Below, piece by piece: positions 1-10,007 of a DNA stretch of 64,000 nt. The notes below the pieces were generated by a model, which saw only the letters and a list, made by a program, of their open reading frames with translations, did not search any database and was not told the DNA's origin. The stretch comes from Mucilaginibacter sp. OK268 (GTDB taxonomy: Bacteria > Bacteroidota > Bacteroidia > Sphingobacteriales > Sphingobacteriaceae): NCBI RefSeq assembly GCF_900103125.1, contig NZ_FNJV01000005.1, positions 372,001-436,000 of the forward strand, given 5' to 3'. The stretch's first letter is position 1. Each line of letters starts with the position of its first letter. A program made the position numbers and the translations under genes.

Positions 1-1219
1 CCACATTGGCGCGCAGGTTTATTTTTGTTTGCCCTGTACCCAACATAATACCTGGCTGATCCTGGTACCCTGTGCTGAAATAGTAACGGGTGCCATTGGA
101 GCTACCGGTGAACGACAGGTTATGGGTTTGTGTTACAGCATTACGATATAACTCATCCTGCCAGTCGGTATTAACCGTTTGATGGATAAGTGACTGGGTC
201 TGGAAATTATAAAGATATGGTGGAACACTTACCGAACCTGCGTTACCTACATTGGCTATACGTGTGGCGTTGTCGTCTGAATACATAGCATCATTCCATG
301 TATGACCGGTAGTTATCCATAAATCGTGATATGAGTTATTACGACCATCGATCACTAATTGAGCAAACTGATCGGAATTTAACAGGTTAACTTTTTTGGC
401 CATTTGACTAATCCCAACCTGAGAGTCATATTCAAACTTACCTTTACTATCGGTTTTTGAACCATGCTTGGTAGTGATCAACACTACACCGCCCGCCGCT
501 CTCGAACCGTAAATGGCTGCAGATGCCGCATCTTTCAATATACTTACCGATTCAATATCATAAGGGTTAATGAACAGGTCATTACCGGCTGCATAGCCAT
601 CAATTACATATAGCGGGTCAGAACTGGCATTGATCGAGCCCACGCCACGTACTGCAATTTTGGTAGTTCCATAAGGAGCACCCGTAATTTGCGATACCTG
701 TACGCCGGCCACTTTACCAACCAGGGCTTGTCCTACGGTCGGAGCGGTTAAATTCAGCTCCTCAGATCTAACGTTAGCAACCGCGCCGGTAAAATCGCTT
801 TTACGCACGGTTTGATAGCCAACAGCAACAACCTCGTTCAAAATATTGGCAGATGGTTGTAGCTTAACATTTATTTCGTTTTTACTACCAATAACCACTT
901 CTTGATTGGTGTAACCAACAAAGGTAAAAAGCAGCGTCTCGCCTGGTTCTGCAGTAATAATAAATCTACCATTAATGTCGGTAGACGTTCCTTTATGTGA
1001 TTTTTTTTCATAAACACTTACACCAGGTAATGGTAAGCCATTTTCGTCAACTACAGTACCTGATATTTTTACAGGTGCATCAATAACCCTGTCGGGTAAT
1101 ATTTTTCCTTTGCTGTTATTTGCATATACGGGTTGCAAAAATGCAAACAGTATACTTAAAACAGCGCTTATCTTTATAAGATTTCCTTTTAAAAGATCGG
1201 GTGTAATCTTTTTCTGCAT
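1..1219 (-). CDS. SusC/RagA-family TonB-dependent outer-membrane porin, N-terminal part
   Basis: Open reading frame running off the left edge; about 406 N-terminal residues of a protein that is normally around 1000 residues. The start ATG at 1219 opens a signal peptide (about residues 1-33, ending PVYA). Next comes a carboxypeptidase-regulatory-like beta-sandwich (ISGTVVDENGLPLPGV, about 52-118), then the TonB plug with the hallmark GQALVGKVAGVQV, RGVGSI and PLYVIDG motifs and GGVVLITTK. The barrel lies outside the window. The family imports glycans or other large nutrients together with a SusD lipoprotein; no SusD is visible here and the substrate cannot be told. Confidence 0.93.
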   Translation of the reverse strand, partial: MQKKITPDLLKGNLIKISAVLSILFAFLQPVYANNSKGKILPDRVIDAPVKISGTVVDENGLPLPGVSVYEKKSHKGTSTDINGRFIITAEPGETLLFTFVGYTNQEVVIGSKNEINVKLQPSANILNEVVAVGYQTVRKSDFTGAVANVRSEELNLTAPTVGQALVGKVAGVQVSQITGAPYGTTKIAVRGVGSINASSDPLYVIDGYAAGNDLFINPYDIESVSILKDAASAAIYGSRAAGGVVLITTKHGSKTDSKGKFEYDSQVGISQMAKKVNLLNSDQFAQLVIDGRNNSYHDLWITTGHTWNDAMYSDDNATRIANVGNAGSVSVPPYLYNFQTQSLIHQTVNTDWQDELYRNAVTQTHNLSFTGSSNGTRYYFSTGYQDQPGIMLGTGQTKINLRANV

Positions 1220-1586
1220 ATATTTAAATGTTGATTGTTAACGGGTAACTCCTGAAAGCTTGTAGCCGGCTTTCCTGTTATTTGACAATTAATTCCGGGC
1301 TTGGAGAAGGTGAGGATTTCTCCGTTTCATTTTCGCCAGTTTCGTTTTTGATAGAACAGTTTTTACATAGGCGATTTTTTTAATATTATTAATAAATCGA
1401 TTTACTAAATCATAATATTTATTACTTCGTAATAAAATAATAGATAAATTAAGAATATGATAATGAAAAAGCCAAATCTAAACCTATAACCTTAAGTCAA
1501 TGAGGTCTGTGAGTTAAGTTTATATTAACTATACAAAGTTTACGAATAATGTAAGATTACGTTGGTAAATCCGGGTAGGTAGGAAT
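1220..1586. other. AT-rich intergenic stretch upstream of the SusC-type gene
   Basis: This 367-bp spacer separates the SusC-type start from the end of the next minus-strand gene. It must hold the porin promoter and a long 5' leader, but I find no exact TAnnTTTG box in the right orientation. No ORF of note and no clear hairpin. Confidence 0.4.
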
Positions 1587-2465
1587 CTACCAGGACGTAT
1601 TGGTGAAGGTTACATTGTTTTTCCGGGACGAGGATACGGCTATGCCTTTTTCGGTATCATCTAAAAACGAAAAACCTTCCAGTTCGTCCTGTTTTCCATC
1701 GATATTGATCTCCTTAATTACTTGCTGCGAGTTGGTTTCTATTGACTTTTTAAGATCTATGTAAGTAAAGCGCCACATCCTACCCTCTTTTTGGTTTTGG
1801 ATAAGTACAAGGGTATTTTTTGAAGCTATCCAATGCAGGTTCTGAACCCATGCGGTACAGTTGAATTTTTTAAACAGCACGCCCTTTTCGCTGGTTTTAG
1901 TGGCTTTTTTTAGCGCTTCGGGATCATATAACCTAACCTCGTTACCATTATTTCCATAATCGGCGGTAGCCACGTACCACTTATTATTATATTTTACATA
2001 TTCTGGTCGTGTACCCTGAATGCAGGCATCATCATCAATTGTATTGGTCAGATTGCCGTCAAGGGTGCCTGTTTTTAGCAGTCCATCCCAATTAATGCAA
2101 TAGATTACAGCCTTCCACTTGGTGCCCTCTTTATTCAAACGGATGGAGTTGCCCATAAACGTTGGCCCGCTACCGTTATAGGCCACACCGGTAGGATGAT
2201 TGATCACATCATGCCCGTTTGTGGTCAATTTATATTCCTTGTTGATATAGGTAAGGCTATCCCCTATCAATTTAAATTCCCGTATCATTCCAACCTCACG
2301 GTCGCCGTACAAAAATATTCTTCCGTTTTGATAAGAAATACCCTGGCATGCACCCAATGAATCGATAGTTAAGGTACGGGTAACAGTCATATCAACTGTT
2401 TTATTTAAAAAAGCGAAGAGTCCTAAACATAGTATAGCCGTAGAAGCAAATAGTAATTTCTTCAT
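1587..2465 (-). CDS. Secreted beta-propeller-like protein of unknown function
   Basis: 292 residues with an N-terminal signal peptide (MKKLLFASTAILCLGLFAF). The rest has short beta-rich segments with patterns such as GRIFLYGDREVG, KWYVATADYGNNGNEVRLYDP and NTLVLIQNQKEGRMWRF, resembling a small propeller of the SdiA-regulated or phytase-like kind, but I do not recognise a named family. It follows three other secreted-protein genes on the same strand, with a 50-bp gap to the DUF218 gene, so it may be the last gene of that transcript. Function unknown. Confidence 0.7.
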   Translation of the reverse strand: MKKLLFASTAILCLGLFAFLNKTVDMTVTRTLTIDSLGACQGISYQNGRIFLYGDREVGMIREFKLIGDSLTYINKEYKLTTNGHDVINHPTGVAYNGSGPTFMGNSIRLNKEGTKWKAVIYCINWDGLLKTGTLDGNLTNTIDDDACIQGTRPEYVKYNNKWYVATADYGNNGNEVRLYDPEALKKATKTSEKGVLFKKFNCTAWVQNLHWIASKNTLVLIQNQKEGRMWRFTYIDLKKSIETNSQQVIKEINIDGKQDELEGFSFLDDTEKGIAVSSSRKNNVTFTNTSW

Positions 2466-2515
2466 GATGATCTTTTGATGTGTTCGAAAATTAAGGCGTC
2501 TGATAAACCGATCTG

Positions 2516-3760
2516 CTATGGATCAAGGGGTTCATCATTATCAATACGCAGGGATTCAATTGTTGGATAAAATTCCTGTTCGGTATCTGATAAGCGTTTA
2601 CCCAGTTTGTAAGGCACGTATCCCAACTCTTTCTCACAACGCCCAGCCATATTCTCTATAAAATAGCTTTGCGATTTATCTGTTGAGGTGATACATGGTT
2701 TGCTGAATGGCATCCCGTAACGGAATATAATACGGGCACAATTACGCATATTGGTAGTAGTGTGGCGTGCATGTGGGTCAACAAATATGGCGTTTTCCGG
2801 TACATGCAGTTTTTCTACCATATATTTTTTCATCTCGTCCGATTCGCAATATTTTGTTTTATAAGGATGCACTTTACCTCCTGATGTCATGATAAAAGGC
2901 GCCAGTCCTTCAAAATACCTTAATGCGGCTACCCGGCATCGTAGCATCCCTTCGGCGCTTAAAGCTACTCCGGCAACATCCGGACCTGCTCCCGGTATCA
3001 GGATCATGGTGTATTTATATTTTGCCCAATTGATAGTTTTAATCCGGTTATAAGCGTTTTTATTGATTCTAGAGATCATTGGTTCATCATTGGCCGCATC
3101 GTCTCTTTCGTTTATTTCGAGGCAGTGTAAGGCGTAATTCATGGAAGGGACAAAAAATAGTTTTTCCTTTTTGCTTTCATCCCATATGGTCGCCGAGGCA
3201 TCGTAAACCAGATTCAGATATCCCCTGCTTTTTACGTTGAAGCTGATAGAGTCAATGGCCGGATAGTTAGGTTTGCGGCCCTCAGCATAAACCTCAATAA
3301 CGTAGTTGACCGCTTTAGCATCCTGTTCCCATGCACTAATCAATATTTGAACAGGTGATAAACTATTAAATTGCTGATAAGTACCTGAAGGTATTAAATG
3401 TTGTTTTACCAAATTGCCTAAAGCATTATCGGTTTTATATAAAGTTGTAAGCCTGTCACTAACAGCTTTGATCTCATCCGGGCTAAATTTCAGGGTTTGA
3501 GTTAAACACAATGGATCTTTACAAGTAGTAAGTGACGATTTAATATTATCTAACCTGGTTTGTGTCAGTTTGGCCAGTTCCGGATCGTTCGCCAATAGCT
3601 GTTTTGCCGCGACATTATTTTGAAATAAAGTAAGCAGGTAATAGTTTTTGGTTTGTATAATATTGCTGCCTATCAGTTTGTAATTTTGATCAGCAGGCTG
3701 ACCGTAAGTATAAAAAATGGTAAAACTTAATAATAGGAATAAGTACTTCTTAAAATTCAT
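2516..3760 (-). CDS. YdcF/SanA-like (DUF218) envelope protein
   Basis: Start set at the ATG at 3760, whose product begins MNFKKYLFLLL, a signal peptide; the longer frame would begin with TTG at 3805. The N-terminal half (about 200 residues) is helical and unassigned. The C-terminal half carries the DUF218 pattern: MILIPGAGPDV, MLRCRVAALRYFEG, PFIMTSGGKVHPY, and HARHTTTNMRNCARI. DUF218 proteins are associated with envelope maintenance and their biochemistry is poorly known. It lies 54 bp downstream of the propeller-phosphatase gene on the same strand, so co-transcription is plausible. Confidence 0.8.
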   Translation of the reverse strand: MNFKKYLFLLLSFTIFYTYGQPADQNYKLIGSNIIQTKNYYLLTLFQNNVAAKQLLANDPELAKLTQTRLDNIKSSLTTCKDPLCLTQTLKFSPDEIKAVSDRLTTLYKTDNALGNLVKQHLIPSGTYQQFNSLSPVQILISAWEQDAKAVNYVIEVYAEGRKPNYPAIDSISFNVKSRGYLNLVYDASATIWDESKKEKLFFVPSMNYALHCLEINERDDAANDEPMISRINKNAYNRIKTINWAKYKYTMILIPGAGPDVAGVALSAEGMLRCRVAALRYFEGLAPFIMTSGGKVHPYKTKYCESDEMKKYMVEKLHVPENAIFVDPHARHTTTNMRNCARIIFRYGMPFSKPCITSTDKSQSYFIENMAGRCEKELGYVPYKLGKRLSDTEQEFYPTIESLRIDNDEPLDP

Positions 3761-3814
3761 GAGAAGAAATGTTGATGTTATTGATAAAATGGTGGTTAAT
3801 GTCAATTGATCAGA

Positions 3815-6265
3815 TCAATCATCATCGTCTTTCTTTTTCTGCTCCAATAGTACAAAAGCGCTTCTTTTAGGTGCCGGCATTGTGGAATGTTCGCCTTTTA
3901 CGGATTTCCAAACCACCTCGTTCAGATCAAGATCGGGTACTGCGTCTTCTTTTGCGAAGTTGAAGGATTCAGACCGTCGGCTGCTTTCGTTATTGGCGAT
4001 ATTTCGTCTTTCCAGATCAACCTCTGCCGGTTTTAGTTGATAAGGTGTTACATCTGCCTTACTGGTAAAACATTCATATAAAGGCATTGCTCCGGCATCA
4101 TACTGGCTCATCGGCGGTAAACCTAATATAAGCTCCATGGTTCGCAAAAAGCCCGAAGTTGAATACATGGTGTGTACAACCGTGTTACGTTTTACATACG
4201 GGCCTACTACAAATGCCGGTGACCTGTGGGCGTCGATATGGTCAGGGCCATTTTGAGCGTCATCTTCCAGTATAAATACAACAGATTCCTTCCAGATTGG
4301 GCTTTGTGACAGATGCTCAATAAAACGACCTATCGCCAGGTCATTATCAGCAACTGCAGCAACCGGTGAGATCTTGCCTTTCTTTTGTCCGCTGGTATGG
4401 TCATTTGAAATGCGAATGGTATTAAACTGAGGCACCGCGTTAATGGTAAGCAATGAATCAAAATCATGTTGCCATGCATCAACCCTAACCTGGTCTTTTA
4501 TATCCAGGTTAAAGCCGGGTGATTGCGCACAAATATGCCCTTGCAGTGTTTTAATATTTGCCTTGCCATCATCACTAAATTCACCATAACTACGATAAGT
4601 GATACCGGCCCGTTTACAATAATCCCATATAAAGCCATCGCGCGGATAAGTAGCTGGCCGGCCACCTTCAAAGCTAGTGCTGCCACCACGACTGCCGTAG
4701 CTGGTTGGCCAGGTTTTTTCAATTACATCAGTAGCGTACGCTGCCATGCTCCAGTTATGCCCATCGGCACTTACTTCAGCATCAACATAAAAATTATCAA
4801 GCAAAACAAACTCACCGGCTAAAGCGTGATGGTTAGGAGTTACGTGTTTACCAAATAAGGTTAAAGAGGTATCCCCGTTGCCACCTGGCATATCTCCCAA
4901 AACCTGGTCATAGGTGCGGTTTTCCTTAATGATATAAAAGATATGTTTTATAGGTGATTTTTCGCCTAGTTTACGGGGGATAGGGTTTCCGGTTTCACCA
5001 TTAGCAGTTATGGTTCTTTTGTTTGTAAATGGCGTGTTGGCATAAACCTGGTGGGTATATTGTTTCAACTGCTCTGGTTTTGGCGCATCAATAAAAGATA
5101 ATGAGCCTTTAAATAAACCCGCAATATATTGTAAACGGTTGTTGGCGGTACTTCCTGTTTGGTAACCACTATTATCAGCCTTTGAAATGGGTTGAGGACC
5201 TTGTGGGTTAGCCATAGAACTTAGTCCCTTTCCGTTAGTTACCAATATTTTATTGCCTAATGTTTTTACATTGGTTGGATACCAGCCTACCGGGATAAAA
5301 CCCTGGCTTTTACTGTAACCAGCTTTTGATACATCAAAAACAGCCAGGCAATTATTATCAGCATTAGCAATGTACAATGTTTTTTCATTAGCACTAAGCG
5401 CCAACCCATTGGTGGTGGAGCCAGTAAGCTTTGTTGGATATAATGTGGTGGCAACCGTTTCAATTACCTTATTACTAATGGTATTGATGACAGAAACTGT
5501 ATTGTCATTAGCGTTTGCTACAAACAGGTAGTTGCCTTTTTTATTCAAAAGCAATTCATTAGGATGGTCGCCGGTTGCTATTTTGTTTTCAATAGTTTGG
5601 GTCGTTGTACTCACTACCGCGACAGCCCGGCCACCCCAAAGCGAAACATACAGTTTTGTTTCATCGGGAGATAACACGCAACTGTAAGCTATAGCAGGCA
5701 GCTGAACTTTATGAAGGATCTGTTTTGCCTGTGGATCAATGATATACAGTGTGCTGTCTTCTTTAGTTACTGTGTATAGTTTGGTATTGTTCTTATTTAC
5801 AGCGATACCTGTAGGGCATATTTTACCTTTAGGCCAGGGCGTACCTAATTTTATTGTATCTGCCTGGTTTAATTTATTGTCCTTTAAATGAAAATCCAGT
5901 ATCCAGTTATCATTACCCCCAGACGCGTAAAGGTGTTTTTCGTCGCGGCTAAAGGCTAATCCGTACCATGATTTACCCAGTACCCGTTCGTCCAGCAGTT
6001 TTTCAGTTTTGGGATCTATAAGTTGCAACGATTGTGTGCTCTGCCCGTTATTGGTTACTGCCAGTAATTTACCAGATGTGCTTAATTGCATATTTAACGG
6101 CAGATCACCCAAGGTTAAAGACCGCCCAGCTGGACTTAATTTCCAACCATTGGGAAGTAGTACCTGCCCAGTCTTTTTTATTTGACCAGGTATCTGCGCC
6201 ATTGCTGATACATTAACCAATAAACTTAAGGCTATAACATAGCCTATCTTTTTAATTGAACCCAT
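3815..6265 (-). CDS. Secreted YncE-type beta-propeller / alkaline-phosphatase-like protein
   Basis: 816 residues with a signal peptide (VIALSLLVNVSAMA). Residues about 50-330 form a seven-bladed YVTN/YncE-like propeller with repeats such as NKVIETVATTLYPTKL and KTLYIANADNNCLAVFD. Residues about 400-760 form an alkaline-phosphatase-fold domain with KHIFYIIKENRTYDQVLGDM, a GHNWSMAAY segment and metal-site-like FILEDDAQNGPDHIDAHRSP. Bifunctional proteins of this architecture are common in Bacteroidota and act in the periplasm or outside the cell, probably on phosphate esters; the substrate is unknown. It sits 17 bp after the barrel gene, indicating an operon. Confidence 0.88.
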   Translation of the reverse strand: MGSIKKIGYVIALSLLVNVSAMAQIPGQIKKTGQVLLPNGWKLSPAGRSLTLGDLPLNMQLSTSGKLLAVTNNGQSTQSLQLIDPKTEKLLDERVLGKSWYGLAFSRDEKHLYASGGNDNWILDFHLKDNKLNQADTIKLGTPWPKGKICPTGIAVNKNNTKLYTVTKEDSTLYIIDPQAKQILHKVQLPAIAYSCVLSPDETKLYVSLWGGRAVAVVSTTTQTIENKIATGDHPNELLLNKKGNYLFVANANDNTVSVINTISNKVIETVATTLYPTKLTGSTTNGLALSANEKTLYIANADNNCLAVFDVSKAGYSKSQGFIPVGWYPTNVKTLGNKILVTNGKGLSSMANPQGPQPISKADNSGYQTGSTANNRLQYIAGLFKGSLSFIDAPKPEQLKQYTHQVYANTPFTNKRTITANGETGNPIPRKLGEKSPIKHIFYIIKENRTYDQVLGDMPGGNGDTSLTLFGKHVTPNHHALAGEFVLLDNFYVDAEVSADGHNWSMAAYATDVIEKTWPTSYGSRGGSTSFEGGRPATYPRDGFIWDYCKRAGITYRSYGEFSDDGKANIKTLQGHICAQSPGFNLDIKDQVRVDAWQHDFDSLLTINAVPQFNTIRISNDHTSGQKKGKISPVAAVADNDLAIGRFIEHLSQSPIWKESVVFILEDDAQNGPDHIDAHRSPAFVVGPYVKRNTVVHTMYSTSGFLRTMELILGLPPMSQYDAGAMPLYECFTSKADVTPYQLKPAEVDLERRNIANNESSRRSESFNFAKEDAVPDLDLNEVVWKSVKGEHSTMPAPKRSAFVLLEQKKKDDDD

Positions 6266-6282
6266 AATAGTTTGAGTAAATA

Positions 6283-7119
6283 TTAATGTAAATTAAATGA
6301 GACCTGAGCCCTGATGGTGTATCCGTTTTGAGATAGTGTGGATAGGTCCCTTATCGCTTCTGATGGTACAACATTGCTACGAGTTGCATAAATAATTGGG
6401 CCACCACAAATAGAAAATCCAAACCTTGAACCCGAAGGAATGTAGTTAATTGACGGCCCAACTAATAGCTTAGCCCCTCCTTCTGCCTCATCTGCTTCCC
6501 AAAAACCTTCCAGATCTTCACCCACAGCTTCTACACCACCAAAAAAGTTGTCGGCAATACGATGATGAAAACCGAAGCTGGTTACCAGATCAATGCCATC
6601 CCGTGATTTATCAAAAGCTTTTTCAAAGCGTAGGTTCCCTGCAAATCGCCATGATGCGGCATCAAACGAAGCGGTAACCCGGCTGAATATAGATTTAACA
6701 TTTGTCCAGTCGCGGCTACCACCTAAGCTAAGGCCAATACGCGGGCCAAATTGTTGTTTACCACCAATAAAATCATGCATTAATTCTGCTTGTTGCGAAC
6801 TGGTTGTGCCACCATCACGTGCAAACCCTATAGCGGCATTAGCATATAATGTAAACCGGTTACCCAGATAGCCTTTGACAGCTAATTGTTGATCAACGCC
6901 ATCATAGCCAAATGGTGTTAGGGTACGTTCGCCATAGCTTCCGGAATAATTTAAACTCCAATATGGAGAACTGCCGGTTAACGTATTAACAGAAAACAGG
7001 AATGGTTGCGGAGCTGCAGTTATAAAATTCCCCGTAGGGTTTATAGAATGATCATTTTGCGCCTTTCCGGCCAGGCTTAATGTCAATAAAAGCAGAATAA
7101 GGTAAAGCTCTCTTTTCAT
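6283..7119 (-). CDS. Predicted outer-membrane beta-barrel protein
   Basis: 278 residues with a signal peptide (LYLILLLLTLSLAGKAQ). The mature part alternates hydrophobic and polar residues in short strands (YWSLNYSGSYGE, RFTLYANAAIGFA, RIGLSLGGSRDW) and ends in a strand, YTIRAQVSFNLH, as expected for a barrel. No family recognised. It is the first gene of the minus-strand group that continues with the propeller-phosphatase and DUF218 genes. Confidence 0.7.
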   Translation of the reverse strand: MKRELYLILLLLTLSLAGKAQNDHSINPTGNFITAAPQPFLFSVNTLTGSSPYWSLNYSGSYGERTLTPFGYDGVDQQLAVKGYLGNRFTLYANAAIGFARDGGTTSSQQAELMHDFIGGKQQFGPRIGLSLGGSRDWTNVKSIFSRVTASFDAASWRFAGNLRFEKAFDKSRDGIDLVTSFGFHHRIADNFFGGVEAVGEDLEGFWEADEAEGGAKLLVGPSINYIPSGSRFGFSICGGPIIYATRSNVVPSEAIRDLSTLSQNGYTIRAQVSFNLH

Positions 7120-7578
7120 GATGTGAAATAACCCCCTTTATATTAACCCATAATTAAGTCAAAGTAAACATAGTGTTTAGCAGGCTTTTGACTATGACTT
7201 TGTTACAAATACTACCATAGAGAAAGTAATATGTTTTATTCCCTGGCTTTTTTAAATATAATTAAAAATCCAATTGCTATCCCTATCGCCCGATATTGAA
7301 TATTGCATAAACCCTTATTTAATGACATGGAATACTTTGTTTTATGGTTGTCATGTAAACCCGCTTTATTATGGTAAAATACTTGTAATAATCTTATTTT
7401 CAATTATATAAATAGATGTTAGCCATAAAAAGTGTAAACCATGTAAACCCACTTTTATAACAAAATGGCCCGCCTGTTTAGGGATTATGACATCTGCAAT
7501 AAATTATGGTATCTTTTGCTACTGACAAACAGCTGTCATTCCTGAACATTAATTTAACTTTATATATCAAGAATCACT
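7120..7578. other. Divergent intergenic region with TGTAAACC repeats
   Basis: A 459-bp AT-rich spacer between divergent genes. The sequence TGTAAACC occurs three times, and the longer block CATGTAAACCC(G/A)CTTT occurs as a direct repeat at 7352-7367 and 7440-7455. A near-match to the -7 box (TATCTTTTG) lies about 65 bp before the plus-strand gene. No ORF is convincing. Confidence 0.5.
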
Positions 7579-8631
7579 ATGAAGGACAATTATCTGGCTG
7601 CTCAGCGAATTTATAATCAGCATATTTATAATCCAAAATTTAGTAAGCCTGAAGATGTTGTTAAACACATGATAGCTATGCAGGCCCAGGATTACGCCGG
7701 AGCCAAATGGGCTATTGGGTTGCGGATGCCTAACACCAGCGAAGAAGTAATAGAACAAGCTATAACAGAGGGGAAAATATTGCGGACCCATTTGCTGCGG
7801 CCAACCTGGCACTTCGTTTTACCGCAGGATATTCGCTGGTTATTAACGCTTACAGCGCCACGTATTAACGCTATTAATGCAGCTATGAGCAAAAAATTTG
7901 AACTCACCGACCACATTTTTGCCAAAAGTAATGCAGCGTTGGAAAAAGCTTTGGCCGGAAATAGACAACTTACCCGGCCTGAGTTGGTGAATGTATTTGA
8001 GCAGGCAGGGATTGCTACCGACGAACTCAGGTTTACTATATTATTAATGAGAGCCGAGTTAGACCAGGTAATTTGCAGCGGGGCCCGCATCGGGAAGCAA
8101 TTTACTTATGCTCTACTTGACGACCGCGCGCCGCTAACGCCAGTATTAACCCATGAAGAAGCGCTAACCAAACTGGCCCGTGGTTATTTCAACAGCCGTG
8201 GACCTGCTACCCTGTACGATTTTGCAAACTGGTCGGGTTTAACGCTGACTGATGCTGGTATAGGGCTTGAGCATATTAAATCGCAATTGATTAGTGATGT
8301 GATTGATGGTCGTACTTATTGGATGCCGGATAGTATAACTGATCTACCATCGCCAAAAACAAAAGCTTACTTATTGCCGGCATTTGATGAATTTGCTATT
8401 GCCTATAAAGATCGCGACGCTTTGGTTAATCCAAAATATCTTAAACAGGCACGACACGTAATTTTTGACCCCGCGATAGTGGTCGACAACCAGGTGGTGG
8501 GTACCTGGAAACGAACGCTCAAAGCTAAATCTGTTGATATCAATTTAAATTTGTTTGGTTCATTAAATAAAACACAGGAAAAAGCCGTGGAAGTAGCCAC
8601 TTCCAAATACAGGAAATTCCTTTTCCCATAG
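7579..8631 (+). CDS. Winged-helix DNA-binding domain-containing protein (HTH_42/AlkZ-like)
   Basis: 350 residues matching the whole length of the winged-helix family typified by DNA glycosylase AlkZ: the N-terminal AAQRIYNQHI, MQAQDYAGAKWAIGLR, the ILRTHLLRPTWHFV core, and a C-terminal LPAFDEFAIAYKDR / VGTWKR block. AlkZ-type proteins unhook DNA interstrand crosslinks in actinobacteria; the Bacteroidota relatives are mostly untested. In this copy the RxHLLRPTWHFV segment is intact. The glycosylase role is a family inference. Confidence 0.85.
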   Translation: MKDNYLAAQRIYNQHIYNPKFSKPEDVVKHMIAMQAQDYAGAKWAIGLRMPNTSEEVIEQAITEGKILRTHLLRPTWHFVLPQDIRWLLTLTAPRINAINAAMSKKFELTDHIFAKSNAALEKALAGNRQLTRPELVNVFEQAGIATDELRFTILLMRAELDQVICSGARIGKQFTYALLDDRAPLTPVLTHEEALTKLARGYFNSRGPATLYDFANWSGLTLTDAGIGLEHIKSQLISDVIDGRTYWMPDSITDLPSPKTKAYLLPAFDEFAIAYKDRDALVNPKYLKQARHVIFDPAIVVDNQVVGTWKRTLKAKSVDINLNLFGSLNKTQEKAVEVATSKYRKFLFP

Positions 8632-8748
8632 GTAAAGGTATATTGCCGGGAAAATTGTCCATGTACTAACGAAATTCATCCATGTTACAGCGAAGCTCTT
8701 GTATGCAACTTTGTATTGTCAATAACGACAAACTAAAAAGACAAAACA

Positions 8749-9303
8749 ATGGCACGTTTAACAGCAATAAATCCTGAAGAAGCAACAGGCAAAACAAAAG
8801 AATTATTTAATGCTATACAAAGCAAATTAGGTGTAGTGCCTAACATGATGCGCGCAATGGGTAGTTCCCCTGCATTGTTGCAAGGTTACCTTGATCTGAA
8901 CAATACTTTATCCCGTGGCTTACTGGGGGCAAAAACCGGTGAGCTATTAGCGCTGTCAATAGCCGAAAAAAACGCTTGTGATTATTGTTTATCAGCACAC
9001 TCTTATATCAGCGAAAAACTGGTTCATATTGATACCGACAGTATCATAAAAGCCCGTCATGCAAATTCGGCCGATGCAAAAACCGACGCGGTTCTCAAAT
9101 TCGCTAATGTATTAATTACTAAAAATGGCCTGGTGAACGACAGTGACGTTGAAACTGTAAGAGCTGCTGGTCTGTCAGAAGGTGAAATAGGTGAAATTGT
9201 TGGCCATGTCGCCTTAAATATATTAACCAACTATTTTAATAATACCGCCGATACTGAAATTGATTTTCCGGTTGCAAAAGCACTACAGGATATTGAAGCT
9301 TAA
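8749..9303 (+). CDS. Carboxymuconolactone decarboxylase / AhpD-like protein
   Basis: 184 residues with the AhpD-type redox motif CDYCLSAH (CxxCxxxH) at about residue 83 within the helical EKNACDYCLSAHSYI segment, preceded by VPNMMRAMGSSPALLQGYL. Such proteins are alkylhydroperoxidase-like and act in oxidative-stress defence in the cytosol. The gene is followed by a PPOX-fold gene and an AraC regulator, which may form a small redox or flavin-linked cluster. Confidence 0.9.
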   Translation: MARLTAINPEEATGKTKELFNAIQSKLGVVPNMMRAMGSSPALLQGYLDLNNTLSRGLLGAKTGELLALSIAEKNACDYCLSAHSYISEKLVHIDTDSIIKARHANSADAKTDAVLKFANVLITKNGLVNDSDVETVRAAGLSEGEIGEIVGHVALNILTNYFNNTADTEIDFPVAKALQDIEA

Positions 9304-9386
9304 TGATCATATTCAGCTAACAGTAAAAGTCAACAGCAAATGCTTTGGCTTTTGCTGTATTATTTAACTTTACTAAAACTAGTGTT

Positions 9387-10007
9387 ATGAATTATCCAAA
9401 AATGGCTTTTACTGATGCCGTAAAAGATTTTCAGGAGCGTTATGGTAGCCGTGCCAGTTATGGCAGGATGGAAGAACATCGTTACACTGATGGATTAACA
9501 GAAAGCGAAGAAGAATTTATCGCCCGTCAGGATAATTTTTATATATCGACCATCAGTGAAAATGGTTATCCTTACATTCAGTTTCGTGGCGGGCCAAAAG
9601 GCTTTTTGAAAGTGGTTGATTCGGAAACACTTGGCTTTATTGATTTTGGCGGTAACAAGCAATATGTTTCAACAGGTAATTTAGTAACTAATAACAAAGC
9701 GGCGTTATTCCTTCTTGATCAGGCGGCCAGGACACGGTTAAAAATATTTGCCGAAGCCAGCGTACTCCCGATTGAAGGTAATTCAGAGCTGTATGACAAG
9801 CTTAACCTTGAGGATTATAAATTTAAAGCCGAAAGAATAATATTGTTTAAAGTGAAAGCGTACGATTGGAACTGCCCTCAACATATAACGCCAAGATATA
9901 CCCTGGAAGAGATTCAAGATGAATTTGCCGCGCAACATGAATATATCAATAAGTTAAGAAAAGAAAACGCTGATTTAAAGGCGCAATTAGCTACCAATAA
10001 CAAATGA
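9387..10007 (+). CDS. Pyridoxamine 5'-phosphate oxidase (PPOX)-fold protein
   Basis: Start set at the ATG at 9387 (MNYPKMAFTD); a longer frame begins with TTG. 206 residues with a split-barrel flavin-binding pattern: FIARQDNFYISTISENGYPYIQFRGGPKGFL, then IDFGGNKQYVSTGNL and ALFLLDQAARTRLKI. The C-terminus is a short coiled coil (EYINKLRKENADLKAQL). The stop codon overlaps the AraC gene by four bases (ATGA), so the two are translationally coupled. The substrate is unknown; related proteins reduce or oxidise small molecules with FMN. Confidence 0.88.
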   Translation: MNYPKMAFTDAVKDFQERYGSRASYGRMEEHRYTDGLTESEEEFIARQDNFYISTISENGYPYIQFRGGPKGFLKVVDSETLGFIDFGGNKQYVSTGNLVTNNKAALFLLDQAARTRLKIFAEASVLPIEGNSELYDKLNLEDYKFKAERIILFKVKAYDWNCPQHITPRYTLEEIQDEFAAQHEYINKLRKENADLKAQLATNNK

